Shown here one piece after another: positions 51,383 to 58,879 of a stretch of DNA of 64,000 bases (position 1 is its first letter; every line of letters starts with the position of its first letter). The notes beneath the pieces were generated by a model. It made no database searches. It was not told where the DNA came from and saw nothing but the letters and a program-made list of their open reading frames with translations. Source of the stretch: Muribaculaceae bacterium (lineage in GTDB: Bacteria; Bacteroidota; Bacteroidia; Bacteroidales; Muribaculaceae). The stretch is from positions 157,382 through 221,381 of the forward strand of contig JAMPHP010000001.1 in assembly GCA_023663365.1 (NCBI GenBank), written 5' to 3'. The translations under genes and the position numbers were made by a program.

Positions 51383-53083
51383 ATGAAGAAACTCTCTGTA
51401 ATCCTCGTGTCGGCGGCGTTGATAGCGCCGCCGACTTTGCTTTCGGGCACTGCCGCAGCGCCCTTCGATGAGAACGACTTCGACTCCTTCATGAGCACTG
51501 CCATGGACGATTTCCATGGCTTCCTCGACGAGGCGAACCGTGAGTTCATCGACTTCATGCGCAGCCCCTGGAAGAAATTCGATGCCGAGAAGCCGGTGGA
51601 GAAGCGCGCCGTGCCCGAGCCCGAAGTGCAGCCGCAGGCTGCCCCCGATGCCGTGCCCGACCCCGAGCCCCACGCACTCACCATCGAGGAAATCATCGAC
51701 CTCACAAGCCGTGAGAGCGGTCGCAAGGGAGGCACATCGGTGAATGTGGCCCCCGTAGGCCAAGTGCCGGTAAGCCATGCACCTGTGAGCCCTGCGCCGG
51801 TGGCGCAGCCCGAGCAGAAGCCCGAGCAGAAGCCTGCAGCCCCCACAGCGCCTGCGGCTCCGACAAGTCCGACAGGTCAGACTCGTCCGACAAGTCCGCC
51901 CCGTCCAAGCACCCCTGCAGCCCCTGCAGCACCCACCCCTGCAGCACCTGCCACCCCTGCCGCCCCCAAGAAGGAAGCGCCCGTCATCGAGGCTCCGCAG
52001 CCTAAAAAGGATGGTATGCCGCTCAGCTTCGCCGGTGTCACCTACTACGTCAGCGATGCCCTCAAGGGTGTGGTCGGCAGCGTGCCCCTCAATGAGGGCG
52101 GCGTGGCCGATGCCTACGAGGCTCTGCTCCGCAGCGACTGGCAGCCGCTCGTCAAGGACCTCAAGGAGCTGCGCGCCAAGGGGCTCAACAATGATTGGGC
52201 GCTCTACCTCTTCGTGAAGGACGTGGCCGAGAAGCTCGCTTCAGGAAACGGTGCCAAAGTCCTCCGCCAGTTCCTGCTCAACCAGCTCGGCTTCCGCGCC
52301 CGTGTGGCCATCGTGCCCTCGGAGAAGCGCCTGGCCCTATATTTCGCCCCCGACGTGCAGCTCTACGGCGTGATTTTCGTGGATGTCGACGGCGTGCGCT
52401 ACTACGACGGCGACGCCACTTCGCCCTACGCATTCTATATGTGTGCCAAGGAAGCACCTGCCGCCAAGGCTAAAATCGACATGGACGTGGCCGCACACCC
52501 CGCCATGAAGGGCACCTCGCGCACCACCACCCACACCGGCTCGGGCCGCTCGGCAGGCATCACCGTCACGGCATCGGTGCCCGACCAGCTCGCCAAGTAC
52601 TACGCCCGTGTGCCCCAGTGCGACTACAGCGTATATACAGGCGCCGCAGTCAACCCCACCTTCGCTCAGGCTGTGGTGGCACCGCTCCGCAGCGCCGTGC
52701 AGGGCAAGAGCGAGACCGAAGCCGCTGCCATCCTCCTCGACTATGTGCAGCATGCCTTCGACTACGCCACCGACGGCCAGCAGTTCGGCTACGAAAAGCC
52801 TTTCTTCGTCGAAGAGCTCTTCTACTATCCGCAGTGCGACTGTGAGGATCGCTCGGTGTTCTACCGCTTCCTCGTGAAGGAAATCCTCGGCCTCGACGCA
52901 GTGCTCCTCGAGTACCCCAACCACATAGCCACTGCCGTGAGATTCAGCAATCCGCCCGGTGGCGACTACGTGAGCATCGGCGGAAAAGCCTACACCGTCT
53001 GCGACCCGACATACATAGGCGCAGGCCTCGGCATGGCAATGCCGCAGTTCAAGAACACCGCCGCAAAGGTGGTGAAGCTATAA
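51383..53083 (+). CDS. Secreted transglutaminase-like protein with Pro-rich linker
   Basis: The product has 566 residues with a signal peptide (about 1-26). A short acidic N-terminal domain (DENDFDSFMSTAMDDFHGFLDEANREF) is followed by a linker of about 120 residues rich in Pro, Ala, Thr and Gln (about 75-205). A papain-fold region then ends in a transglutaminase-type triad: C487 (CDCEDRS), H514 (YPNHIATAV) and D541 (VCDPTY). Such enzymes can cross-link, hydrolyse or transfer peptides through a thioester. Part of the linker (residues about 160-172) is encoded by a copy of the GACAAGTCCGA intergenic repeat. It is the last gene of the locus. Confidence 0.8.
   Translation: MKKLSVILVSAALIAPPTLLSGTAAAPFDENDFDSFMSTAMDDFHGFLDEANREFIDFMRSPWKKFDAEKPVEKRAVPEPEVQPQAAPDAVPDPEPHALTIEEIIDLTSRESGRKGGTSVNVAPVGQVPVSHAPVSPAPVAQPEQKPEQKPAAPTAPAAPTSPTGQTRPTSPPRPSTPAAPAAPTPAAPATPAAPKKEAPVIEAPQPKKDGMPLSFAGVTYYVSDALKGVVGSVPLNEGGVADAYEALLRSDWQPLVKDLKELRAKGLNNDWALYLFVKDVAEKLASGNGAKVLRQFLLNQLGFRARVAIVPSEKRLALYFAPDVQLYGVIFVDVDGVRYYDGDATSPYAFYMCAKEAPAAKAKIDMDVAAHPAMKGTSRTTTHTGSGRSAGITVTASVPDQLAKYYARVPQCDYSVYTGAAVNPTFAQAVVAPLRSAVQGKSETEAAAILLDYVQHAFDYATDGQQFGYEKPFFVEELFYYPQCDCEDRSVFYRFLVKEILGLDAVLLEYPNHIATAVRFSNPPGGDYVSIGGKAYTVCDPTYIGAGLGMAMPQFKNTAAKVVKL
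51860..51898. repeat. GACAAGTCCGA repeat inside a coding region
   Basis: CCGACAAGTCCGACAGGTC and TCGTCCGACAAGTCCG are in frame here and encode PTSPTGQTRPTSP. The same repeat is intergenic at 35872-35924. CCTGCAGC-type tandem units follow to about 51965. Confidence 0.72.
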
Positions 53084-53086
53084 AAA

Positions 53087-53125
53087 AACGACCTCGGAAG
53101 ATAAGCTCTCCGGGGTCGTTGTTTT
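53087..53125. terminator. Terminator at the end of the secreted-protein locus
   Basis: AACGACCTCGG pairs with CCGGGGTCGTT (one mismatch) and is flanked by an A run and GTTTT. It probably serves both this locus and the convergent oxidoreductase gene. Confidence 0.75.
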
Positions 53126-53140
53126 AGAGGGTGGAATAAA

Positions 53141-55570
53141 TTATATAAAGAGGTTGAGGCCGGCGGTCTCGGTGCGGTTCATGTAGGTGGCCACGCCGCC
53201 TATGGTCACCTCGTCGAGGAGCTCTTCGCGTGTAACGCCCATCACGTCCATCGACATCTGGCAGGCTATGAACTCCACGCCGCTGCTGATGGCCTGCTCG
53301 CGCAGCTCCTCGAGCGAAGCGATGTTCTTGCGCTTCATGATGTGGCGCATCATCTTCGAGCCCATGCCCATCATGTGCATCTTCGAGAGCTTGAGCGAGC
53401 GTGTGTCGGCGGGCAGCATCATGCCGAACATCCGGCCGAAAATATCTTTCTTCACCTTGGGCTTGCGGCTCTTCTTGATGGCGTTGAGGCCCCAGAAGGT
53501 GAAGAAAATCGTCACCTTCTCGCCCGTGGCTGCCGCGCCGTTGGCGAGCACGAAAGTGGCAAGAGCCTTGTCGAGGTCATCGCTGAAGAGCACGAAGGTC
53601 TTGCCGCGGGCCGCTGTGGCCGTAGTCGCGCCCGCAGGCTGCTCCGGCAGGCCGCGCTCCACGCTGATGCAGTATTTCCCGGCCGAAGCCTGCGAGCCTA
53701 TGAAGCGGTTGCCCGTGGATTGGCACCAGGCCTCGGCATCGCGGGCGAAGCCCGGGTCGGTGGCGGTGATTTCGAGCCTCTGCCCGGCCTGAAGTGCATC
53801 CACGGCTTCTTTCAGCTTCATGATGGGGCCCGGGCACGAGAGCCCGCAGGCATCTATTTTGATTGATGCCGAGGCAGGGGAGGGTGCCGCGCACGCCTTC
53901 GGGGCTGCGGCCGGCGATGGCACCGGGGCTGTGGCCGTGCGGTAGGTCTTAAGCCCGCCCACGAGGTTGCGCACATCCTTGAAGCCGCGGAGGCGCAGGA
54001 TGTTAGATGCCAGATAGCCGCGCAGGCCCACACCGCAGTAGAGCACCACGGGTCGCCCGGCATCGAGCTCGCCAAGGCGCTCACGCATAGTGTCGAGCGG
54101 GATGTTGACGGCGCCGGGGAGTGCTCCGGCAGCAAACTCCATGGGCGTGCGCACGTCCACCACCTGAGCCTCGCCCGCCTTGAGCTCCTTCATCTCGCGC
54201 CAGTAGATAGGCTTCATCTTGCCCGAGAGTATATTCTGAGCCACATATCCGGCAATCGCCACGGGGTCCTTGGCCGAGGAGAATGGCGGTGCGTAGGCCT
54301 GCTCTATTGCGATGAGGTCGGCCACGCTGCCGCCTTTCTTGATAGCCTGCGCTATGATGTCGATGCGCTTGTCCACACCGTCGTAGCCCACGATCTGAGC
54401 GCCGAGCAGCCTGCCGTCGGAGGGGGCGAACACCACCTTCACGGTCATAGGCAGCGCGTCGGGGTAGTAGCCCGCGTGCGACGACGGGTGTATCGTGGCC
54501 GTGAGATAGTCTATGCCCTCACTTTTGAGGCGCTTGGCGGCAAGGCCTGTAGCGGCCACGGTGAGGTCGAATACCTTGGCTATCGACGTGCCGATGGCGC
54601 CTTCGTAGGGCGTGCTGTCGCCGAGCACCATATTGTCGGCTACGATGCGGGCCTGCCGGTTGGCGGGGCCGGCGAGGTAGTTCAGCCACGGCTTGCCCGT
54701 CACGGGGTGAAGATATTCGATTGCATCGCCCACGGCATATACATCCTTGGCCGAAGTGCGCAGATACTCGTCGACCTTGATGCCGCGCATAGGGCCGAGC
54801 TCTATGCCGGCCTCGGTGGCGAGCGAGGTGTTTGGCCGCACGCCTATCGAGAGAATCACCATGTCGGCGCTGATGCTGCGGCCGTCGGCGAAGTTTATCA
54901 CAATCTCGCCGTCGCGGCGCTCGAAGGCCGCCACGGCAGTCTCGAGGTAGAGCTTCACGCCCTTTTCGGCAAGGTGCTGATGCACAATCTGCGCCATCGA
55001 GAAGTCGATGGGAGCCATCACCTGCGGAGCCATCTCCACCACAGCCACTTCGGCACCGGCATGGCTCAGGTTCTCGGCCATCTCAAGGCCGATGAATCCG
55101 CCGCCCACAATCACTGCACGCTTCACCTCGCCGGTGGCCACACGCGCCTTGATCACATCGGTGTCGGCTACATTGCGCAGCGTGTATATGCCCTCGGAGT
55201 CTATGCCCGGCAGCGGCGGCCGCACCGGCGATGCTCCGGGCGAGAGCAGCAGGCGGTCGTAGCTCTCGGTGTAGCTCGAGCCGTCGGGGGCGGTCACGGT
55301 CACGGTGTGCGCCGCGGTGTCGATGGCGGTGACCTCGGAGCGGACGCGCACGTCGATGTCGAAGCGCTGCCCGAAGCTCTCGGGAGTCTGCACCAGCAGT
55401 TTCTCGCGGTCGGCAATCGCGCCGCCGATGTAGTAGGGCAGGCCGCAGTTGGCGTAGGATATATGTTCGCCCTTCTCGAAGAGGATTATCTCGGCATCCT
55501 CGCTGAGTCGTCGTATTCTTGCCGCAGCGGTGGCACCTCCGGCCACGCCGCCTATTATCACGTATTTCAT
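53141..55570 (-). CDS. Four-module persulfide enzyme: FAD/NAD(P) disulfide reductase-rhodanese-TusA-DsrE
   Basis: The product has 809 residues. A CoA-disulfide/polysulfide reductase-type flavoprotein (about 1-450) has GGVAGGATAAAR and redox C42 (SYANCGLPYY). Next comes a rhodanese domain with loop cysteine C512 (VLYCGVGLRG), then a TusA domain with C575 and C579 (ACGLSCPGP). A DsrE-like domain with C770 (FIACQMSMDVMG) ends the protein. All four active cysteines are present, so sulfane sulfur could be passed along one polypeptide from low-molecular-weight persulfides to an acceptor. It is divergent from oxyR, which suggests control by peroxide or persulfide stress. Confidence 0.94.
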   Translation of the reverse strand: MKYVIIGGVAGGATAAARIRRLSEDAEIILFEKGEHISYANCGLPYYIGGAIADREKLLVQTPESFGQRFDIDVRVRSEVTAIDTAAHTVTVTAPDGSSYTESYDRLLLSPGASPVRPPLPGIDSEGIYTLRNVADTDVIKARVATGEVKRAVIVGGGFIGLEMAENLSHAGAEVAVVEMAPQVMAPIDFSMAQIVHQHLAEKGVKLYLETAVAAFERRDGEIVINFADGRSISADMVILSIGVRPNTSLATEAGIELGPMRGIKVDEYLRTSAKDVYAVGDAIEYLHPVTGKPWLNYLAGPANRQARIVADNMVLGDSTPYEGAIGTSIAKVFDLTVAATGLAAKRLKSEGIDYLTATIHPSSHAGYYPDALPMTVKVVFAPSDGRLLGAQIVGYDGVDKRIDIIAQAIKKGGSVADLIAIEQAYAPPFSSAKDPVAIAGYVAQNILSGKMKPIYWREMKELKAGEAQVVDVRTPMEFAAGALPGAVNIPLDTMRERLGELDAGRPVVLYCGVGLRGYLASNILRLRGFKDVRNLVGGLKTYRTATAPVPSPAAAPKACAAPSPASASIKIDACGLSCPGPIMKLKEAVDALQAGQRLEITATDPGFARDAEAWCQSTGNRFIGSQASAGKYCISVERGLPEQPAGATTATAARGKTFVLFSDDLDKALATFVLANGAAATGEKVTIFFTFWGLNAIKKSRKPKVKKDIFGRMFGMMLPADTRSLKLSKMHMMGMGSKMMRHIMKRKNIASLEELREQAISSGVEFIACQMSMDVMGVTREELLDEVTIGGVATYMNRTETAGLNLFI

Positions 55571-55593
55571 TGTCTTATCTATTTAAATTTTCA

Positions 55594-55625
55594 CAAAGGT
55601 ATGGCTCATTTCATAGATGGGCAAA
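55594..55625 (-). promoter_or_regulatory. Promoter of the persulfide enzyme gene
   Basis: On the minus strand TTTG (55625-55622), a 20-nt spacer and TACCTTTG (55601-55594) form a full promoter. The leader is about 17 nt. Confidence 0.75.
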
Positions 55626-55670
55626 TGATTTTCACTATCTTTGCATCGAAATAAACTATTGATAGACTAT
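55613..55670 (+). promoter_or_regulatory. oxyR promoter and ATAG/CTAT half-sites
   Basis: TATCTTTG (55636-55643) is the probable -7 box. ATAG and CTAT tetramers of the OxyR half-site type occur at 55613, 55635, 55656, 55662 and 55667, though their spacing does not follow the full enterobacterial consensus. Autoregulation and control of the divergent gene are inferred. Confidence 0.45.
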
Positions 55671-56595
55671 GACACTCCAGCAACTTCGCTATGCCGTGGC
55701 AATCGACCGCTACCGCAGCTTTGCCGCCGCAGCCGATGCCCTCGGCATCACCCAGCCCACACTCAGCGCCATGCTCGGCAAGCTCGAGGAAGAGCTCGAT
55801 GTGAAGCTCTTCGAGCGCACAAGTAGGCGCGTGAGCACCACCACCGCCGGTGCCATGGTGGTGGCGCAGGCCCGTGTAGTGCTCATGGAAGCCGACCGCA
55901 TCAACGAGATGGTGAGCGAGACCAAAGGCCGCGTATCGGGCTCGTTCAGGCTATCCGTAGGCCCGAGCATAGCGCCCTATATATTGCCCGACTTCATCCG
56001 CTTCTACTTGGCCGACTACCCCGAGGTGAGCCTCTCGGTGGAGGAGATGCGCCCCGAGACCATGATCAAGTCGCTGCGCGACCTCACCATCGACGCAGGC
56101 ATAGCCACCACAGGCCTTGCCGACACCGGCATACTCGAGATTCCGCTCTACACCGAGCGCTTCTTCGTCTACCTCTCGGAGAGCTGCCGCCGCAAGTTGC
56201 CGGTGTTCAACCCCGGCGAGCTCGAGCACGAGCATCTGTGGGTGATGAAAGAGGTACAGTGCCTGCGCGAGAGCGCCTTCAGCTTCTGCAAGGGGCGCAA
56301 AGGCCGCAGGCATGTATATGAGGCAGGCAACATCGACACCCTCATCCGCATAGTCGATGCCAACGGAGGCTACACCATCATCCCCGAGATGCACCTGCCC
56401 ATGCTCTCGGAGCGCCAGAGCCTGAATGTGCGGCCGATCGACGGCGACCACCTCTCGCTCAGGAAAGTGTCGATGTATATCCGCGAGGACTACGTGAGGG
56501 AGCGTATGCTCAACTCCGTGGTCGATACACTCAAGAAATTCATCCCGCCGGCGATGATGGACGCGCCGGTAGTGAAGCGCGGGATAAAGCTGTGA
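55669..56595 (+). CDS. oxyR: OxyR-type LysR-family redox regulator
   Basis: The product has 308 residues. The N-terminal winged helix (LQQLRYAVAIDRYRSFAAAADALGITQPTLSAMLGKLEEEL) is that of LysR-type regulators. The effector domain carries C198 and C207 in VQCLRESAFSFC, with the same nine-residue spacing and almost the same numbering as the peroxide-sensing C199/C208 of E. coli OxyR. It should therefore form the activating disulfide with peroxide. It faces the persulfide enzyme gene across 98 bp. Confidence 0.95.
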   Translation: MTLQQLRYAVAIDRYRSFAAAADALGITQPTLSAMLGKLEEELDVKLFERTSRRVSTTTAGAMVVAQARVVLMEADRINEMVSETKGRVSGSFRLSVGPSIAPYILPDFIRFYLADYPEVSLSVEEMRPETMIKSLRDLTIDAGIATTGLADTGILEIPLYTERFFVYLSESCRRKLPVFNPGELEHEHLWVMKEVQCLRESAFSFCKGRKGRRHVYEAGNIDTLIRIVDANGGYTIIPEMHLPMLSERQSLNVRPIDGDHLSLRKVSMYIREDYVRERMLNSVVDTLKKFIPPAMMDAPVVKRGIKL

Positions 56596-56642
56596 GAGCG
56601 TTAAAAGTACTAAATCCTTGCTGTTTTGTGCCACTATTTTTG

Positions 56643-56650
56643 TAATTTTG
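56643..56650 (+). promoter_or_regulatory. -7 element before the clostripain-family gene
   Basis: TAATTTTG ends 8 nt before the ATG at 56659, so the transcript should have almost no leader. A TTG stands 22 nt upstream, slightly farther than usual. Confidence 0.6.
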
Positions 56651-56658
56651 TAGAACGT

Positions 56659-57882
56659 ATGTCACAGCACAAACTTCTTTTCCTCATCATAGCGCTCGCC
56701 TCGCTCCTTGCCTCCTGCGGCAAGGACGATGAGCCCGCACCCGAGCCCACCCCCGGACCCGCCGAGGAGGTGCGCCGCACTGTGCTCGTATATCAGATAG
56801 CGAACCGCAACGGCCTGGCTGCCAACAGCACCGCCGACCTCAACGAGATGCGGCAAGGGGCTGCCGACGGTCTTATCCCTGCCGACGGCCGCCTTCTGGT
56901 CTACAATCATCGCAACGACCGTGCGCCCGTCCTCGTGGAGATTTCCGAGGCCGGCATCGACACGCTGGCCGTCTACAGCACCGACCTCACATCGGTGTCG
57001 GCGCAGCGTATGCTCGACGTTTTCGACAACATGTGCGCCTATGCTCCCGCCCGCGAGTACGGCCTCATACTCTGGGGGCACGGCTCAGGCTGGATTCAGG
57101 ACGGCGTTGATGAGGCTCCCAAGCGCTCCTACGGCGGCGATAATGGCAAGTGGATGAATATGAGCTCGCTGGCTGCCATCCTCACGGCCGGCCCCGCCTT
57201 TGAATATCTCTACTTCGACTGCTGCTACATGGCCGGCATCGAGGTGGCCTACGAGCTTGCCGGTGCCGTACCCTACATAGCGTTCAGCTCCATGGAGATT
57301 GCCGCCGAAGGTATGCCTTACCACCTCACCCTCGGCAGCTTCTTCGACGACGATGCCTGCCGGGCCGTCGTCGGGGCTTCGCGCATCACTGTGGACTATT
57401 ACCGCCAATGGGAAGCCACCGGCAGCCGCCCCGAGTGCAACCCCTCCTCGTTCTCGCGCCGCTACTGCTCCATGAGCGTGGTGCGCACCGATGCCCTCGC
57501 CGCCCTCGCCGAGGCCACCGCCCAAATCTACGCCTTAACTCCCGAGGCCTATCCTGCCGACATGAAGCCTCAGCCCTATGGTCGTGGCACTTACGCGCGC
57601 CTCTACTACGACTTCGGCAAGTACCTTACCGACCTGTGCGTGGATGCCGGAGGCAATCCCCGCTTTGCCGATGCCAAGCGCCGGCTTGCTGCCGCGCGCC
57701 TCGCCCTCGACGATGCAGTGGTCTTCTCCGACTGCATGGACCGTGTATTCGGCACCACAACGTCCATCCCGGCCTCAACAGGCCTCACCACATATATCAT
57801 GACAGCTCCATCCGATGCCGCGAGCCGAAACTACAACACCCTCGGCTGGTACTCTGATGTAGCCTCAAAACTTCGTTTCTAA
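56659..57882 (+). CDS. Clostripain-family (C11) cysteine peptidase lipoprotein
   Basis: The product has 407 residues from the start at 56659, which opens a signal peptide with lipobox LLASC. An earlier in-frame ATG at 56626 would include the promoter. The C11 domain has H141 (LILWGHGSGW) and the catalytic cysteine C189 in YFDCCYMAGIEVAYEL. Clostripain relatives cut after arginine or lysine and, in gut Bacteroidales, include toxin-activating and surface proteases (family knowledge). The substrate is unknown. The next ATG follows its TAA without a gap. Confidence 0.92.
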   Translation: MSQHKLLFLIIALASLLASCGKDDEPAPEPTPGPAEEVRRTVLVYQIANRNGLAANSTADLNEMRQGAADGLIPADGRLLVYNHRNDRAPVLVEISEAGIDTLAVYSTDLTSVSAQRMLDVFDNMCAYAPAREYGLILWGHGSGWIQDGVDEAPKRSYGGDNGKWMNMSSLAAILTAGPAFEYLYFDCCYMAGIEVAYELAGAVPYIAFSSMEIAAEGMPYHLTLGSFFDDDACRAVVGASRITVDYYRQWEATGSRPECNPSSFSRRYCSMSVVRTDALAALAEATAQIYALTPEAYPADMKPQPYGRGTYARLYYDFGKYLTDLCVDAGGNPRFADAKRRLAAARLALDDAVVFSDCMDRVFGTTTSIPASTGLTTYIMTAPSDAASRNYNTLGWYSDVASKLRF

Positions 57883-58788
57883 ATGATAAACCTTCAGATT
57901 CCCGACGTGCCAGCGGCACTTCCCGATTCCGTACCCGACGTCCACAAAGAGATGTCGATGATTTCGTCGATGTCCTTCGACGAGCTCATCAACCGCCTTA
58001 TCAGCTCTGCCGTATCCTTTGCCATCAACCTGGCAATAGCCGTAGTCGTATTCTATGCCGGCCGATGGATCATCAACAAGCTCTACCGCTTCGTGCACAA
58101 CATCTTCGAGAAGCGCAAGGTGGAGGCCTCGCTCAGCACATTCGTCCTGAGTATGGTACGTATCGTGCTCTACTTCATTCTGATAGTCACCGTAATCGGC
58201 ATCCTCGGCCTTGAGACCTCATCCTTCCTTGCACTCTTCGCCTCTGCCGGTGTCGCCATCGGTATGGCACTGAGCGGCACCCTGCAGAACTTCGCCGGCG
58301 GCGTGCTCATCCTCCTGCTCAAGCCCTACCGCATAGGCGACTACATCGAGGCGCAGGGCTATGCCGGCACCGTGCGCGAAATCCAGATTTTCCACACCAT
58401 CATCAACACCGCCGACAATAAGTCGATCATCATCCCCAACGGCGGCCTCTCCACCGGCAGCGTCAACAACTACTCGCGCGAGGCTTTCCGCCGTGTCGAC
58501 TGGATTTTCGGCATATCCTACGGTGACAGTGTCGACGTGGCTCGCCGCAAAATCATCGAAATCATCACCTCCGATGCACGCGTGGTGGCCGACAACCCCG
58601 ACCGCGCTCCGAAAGTGGTGGTCAACGAGCTCGCCGACAGCAGCGTGAACCTCAAAGTCACCGCCTGGGTTGGCTCGCCAGACTACTGGGGCGTGTTCTA
58701 CGACATCAACGAGCGCGTCTACGCCGAGCTCCCCGCCGCAGGCATATCTTTCCCCTTCCCGCAGCTCGATGTGCATCAGGTGAAATAA
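57883..58788 (+). CDS. Small-conductance mechanosensitive channel, MscS family
   Basis: The product has 301 residues. Three helices (about 40-60, 78-105 and 112-140) precede the beta domain. The pore helix reads LFASAGVAIGMALSGTLQNFAGGVLILLLKPYRIGDYIE, with the MscS Ala/Gly pattern. The following middle-beta domain contains IPNGGLSTGSVNNYSRE. The channel opens under membrane tension and releases osmolytes. Its start codon directly abuts the stop of the C11 peptidase gene, so the two are co-transcribed. Confidence 0.96.
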   Translation: MINLQIPDVPAALPDSVPDVHKEMSMISSMSFDELINRLISSAVSFAINLAIAVVVFYAGRWIINKLYRFVHNIFEKRKVEASLSTFVLSMVRIVLYFILIVTVIGILGLETSSFLALFASAGVAIGMALSGTLQNFAGGVLILLLKPYRIGDYIEAQGYAGTVREIQIFHTIINTADNKSIIIPNGGLSTGSVNNYSREAFRRVDWIFGISYGDSVDVARRKIIEIITSDARVVADNPDRAPKVVVNELADSSVNLKVTAWVGSPDYWGVFYDINERVYAELPAAGISFPFPQLDVHQVK

Positions 58789-58809
58789 AAAGAAGAAATA
58801 GAAAAAAGC

Positions 58810-58834
58810 ACCGATATATCGGTATATCGATACC
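58810..58834. repeat. Stop-adjacent ATATCG palindrome repeat, copy 3
   Basis: CCGATATATCGGTATATCG and neighbours begin 22 nt after the mscS stop. This is followed by the ACTCATAAC array, the same order as at 18139-18203. Confidence 0.72.
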
Positions 58835-58839
58835 CCGCC

Positions 58840-58879
58840 ACTCATAACTCATACCTCATCACTCAAAACTTATAACTCG
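58840..58879. repeat. ACTCATAAC intergenic repeat, copy 2
   Basis: Degenerate tandem ACTCATAACTC / ACCTCATCACTC units reach right up to the GTG start of the S9 peptidase gene, as they do before truA. Confidence 0.7.

Noticed and set aside
51905..51965. Tandem CCTGCAGC units as a regulatory repeat
   Set aside because: They encode the Pro/Ala linker in frame and are explained by low-complexity coding sequence.
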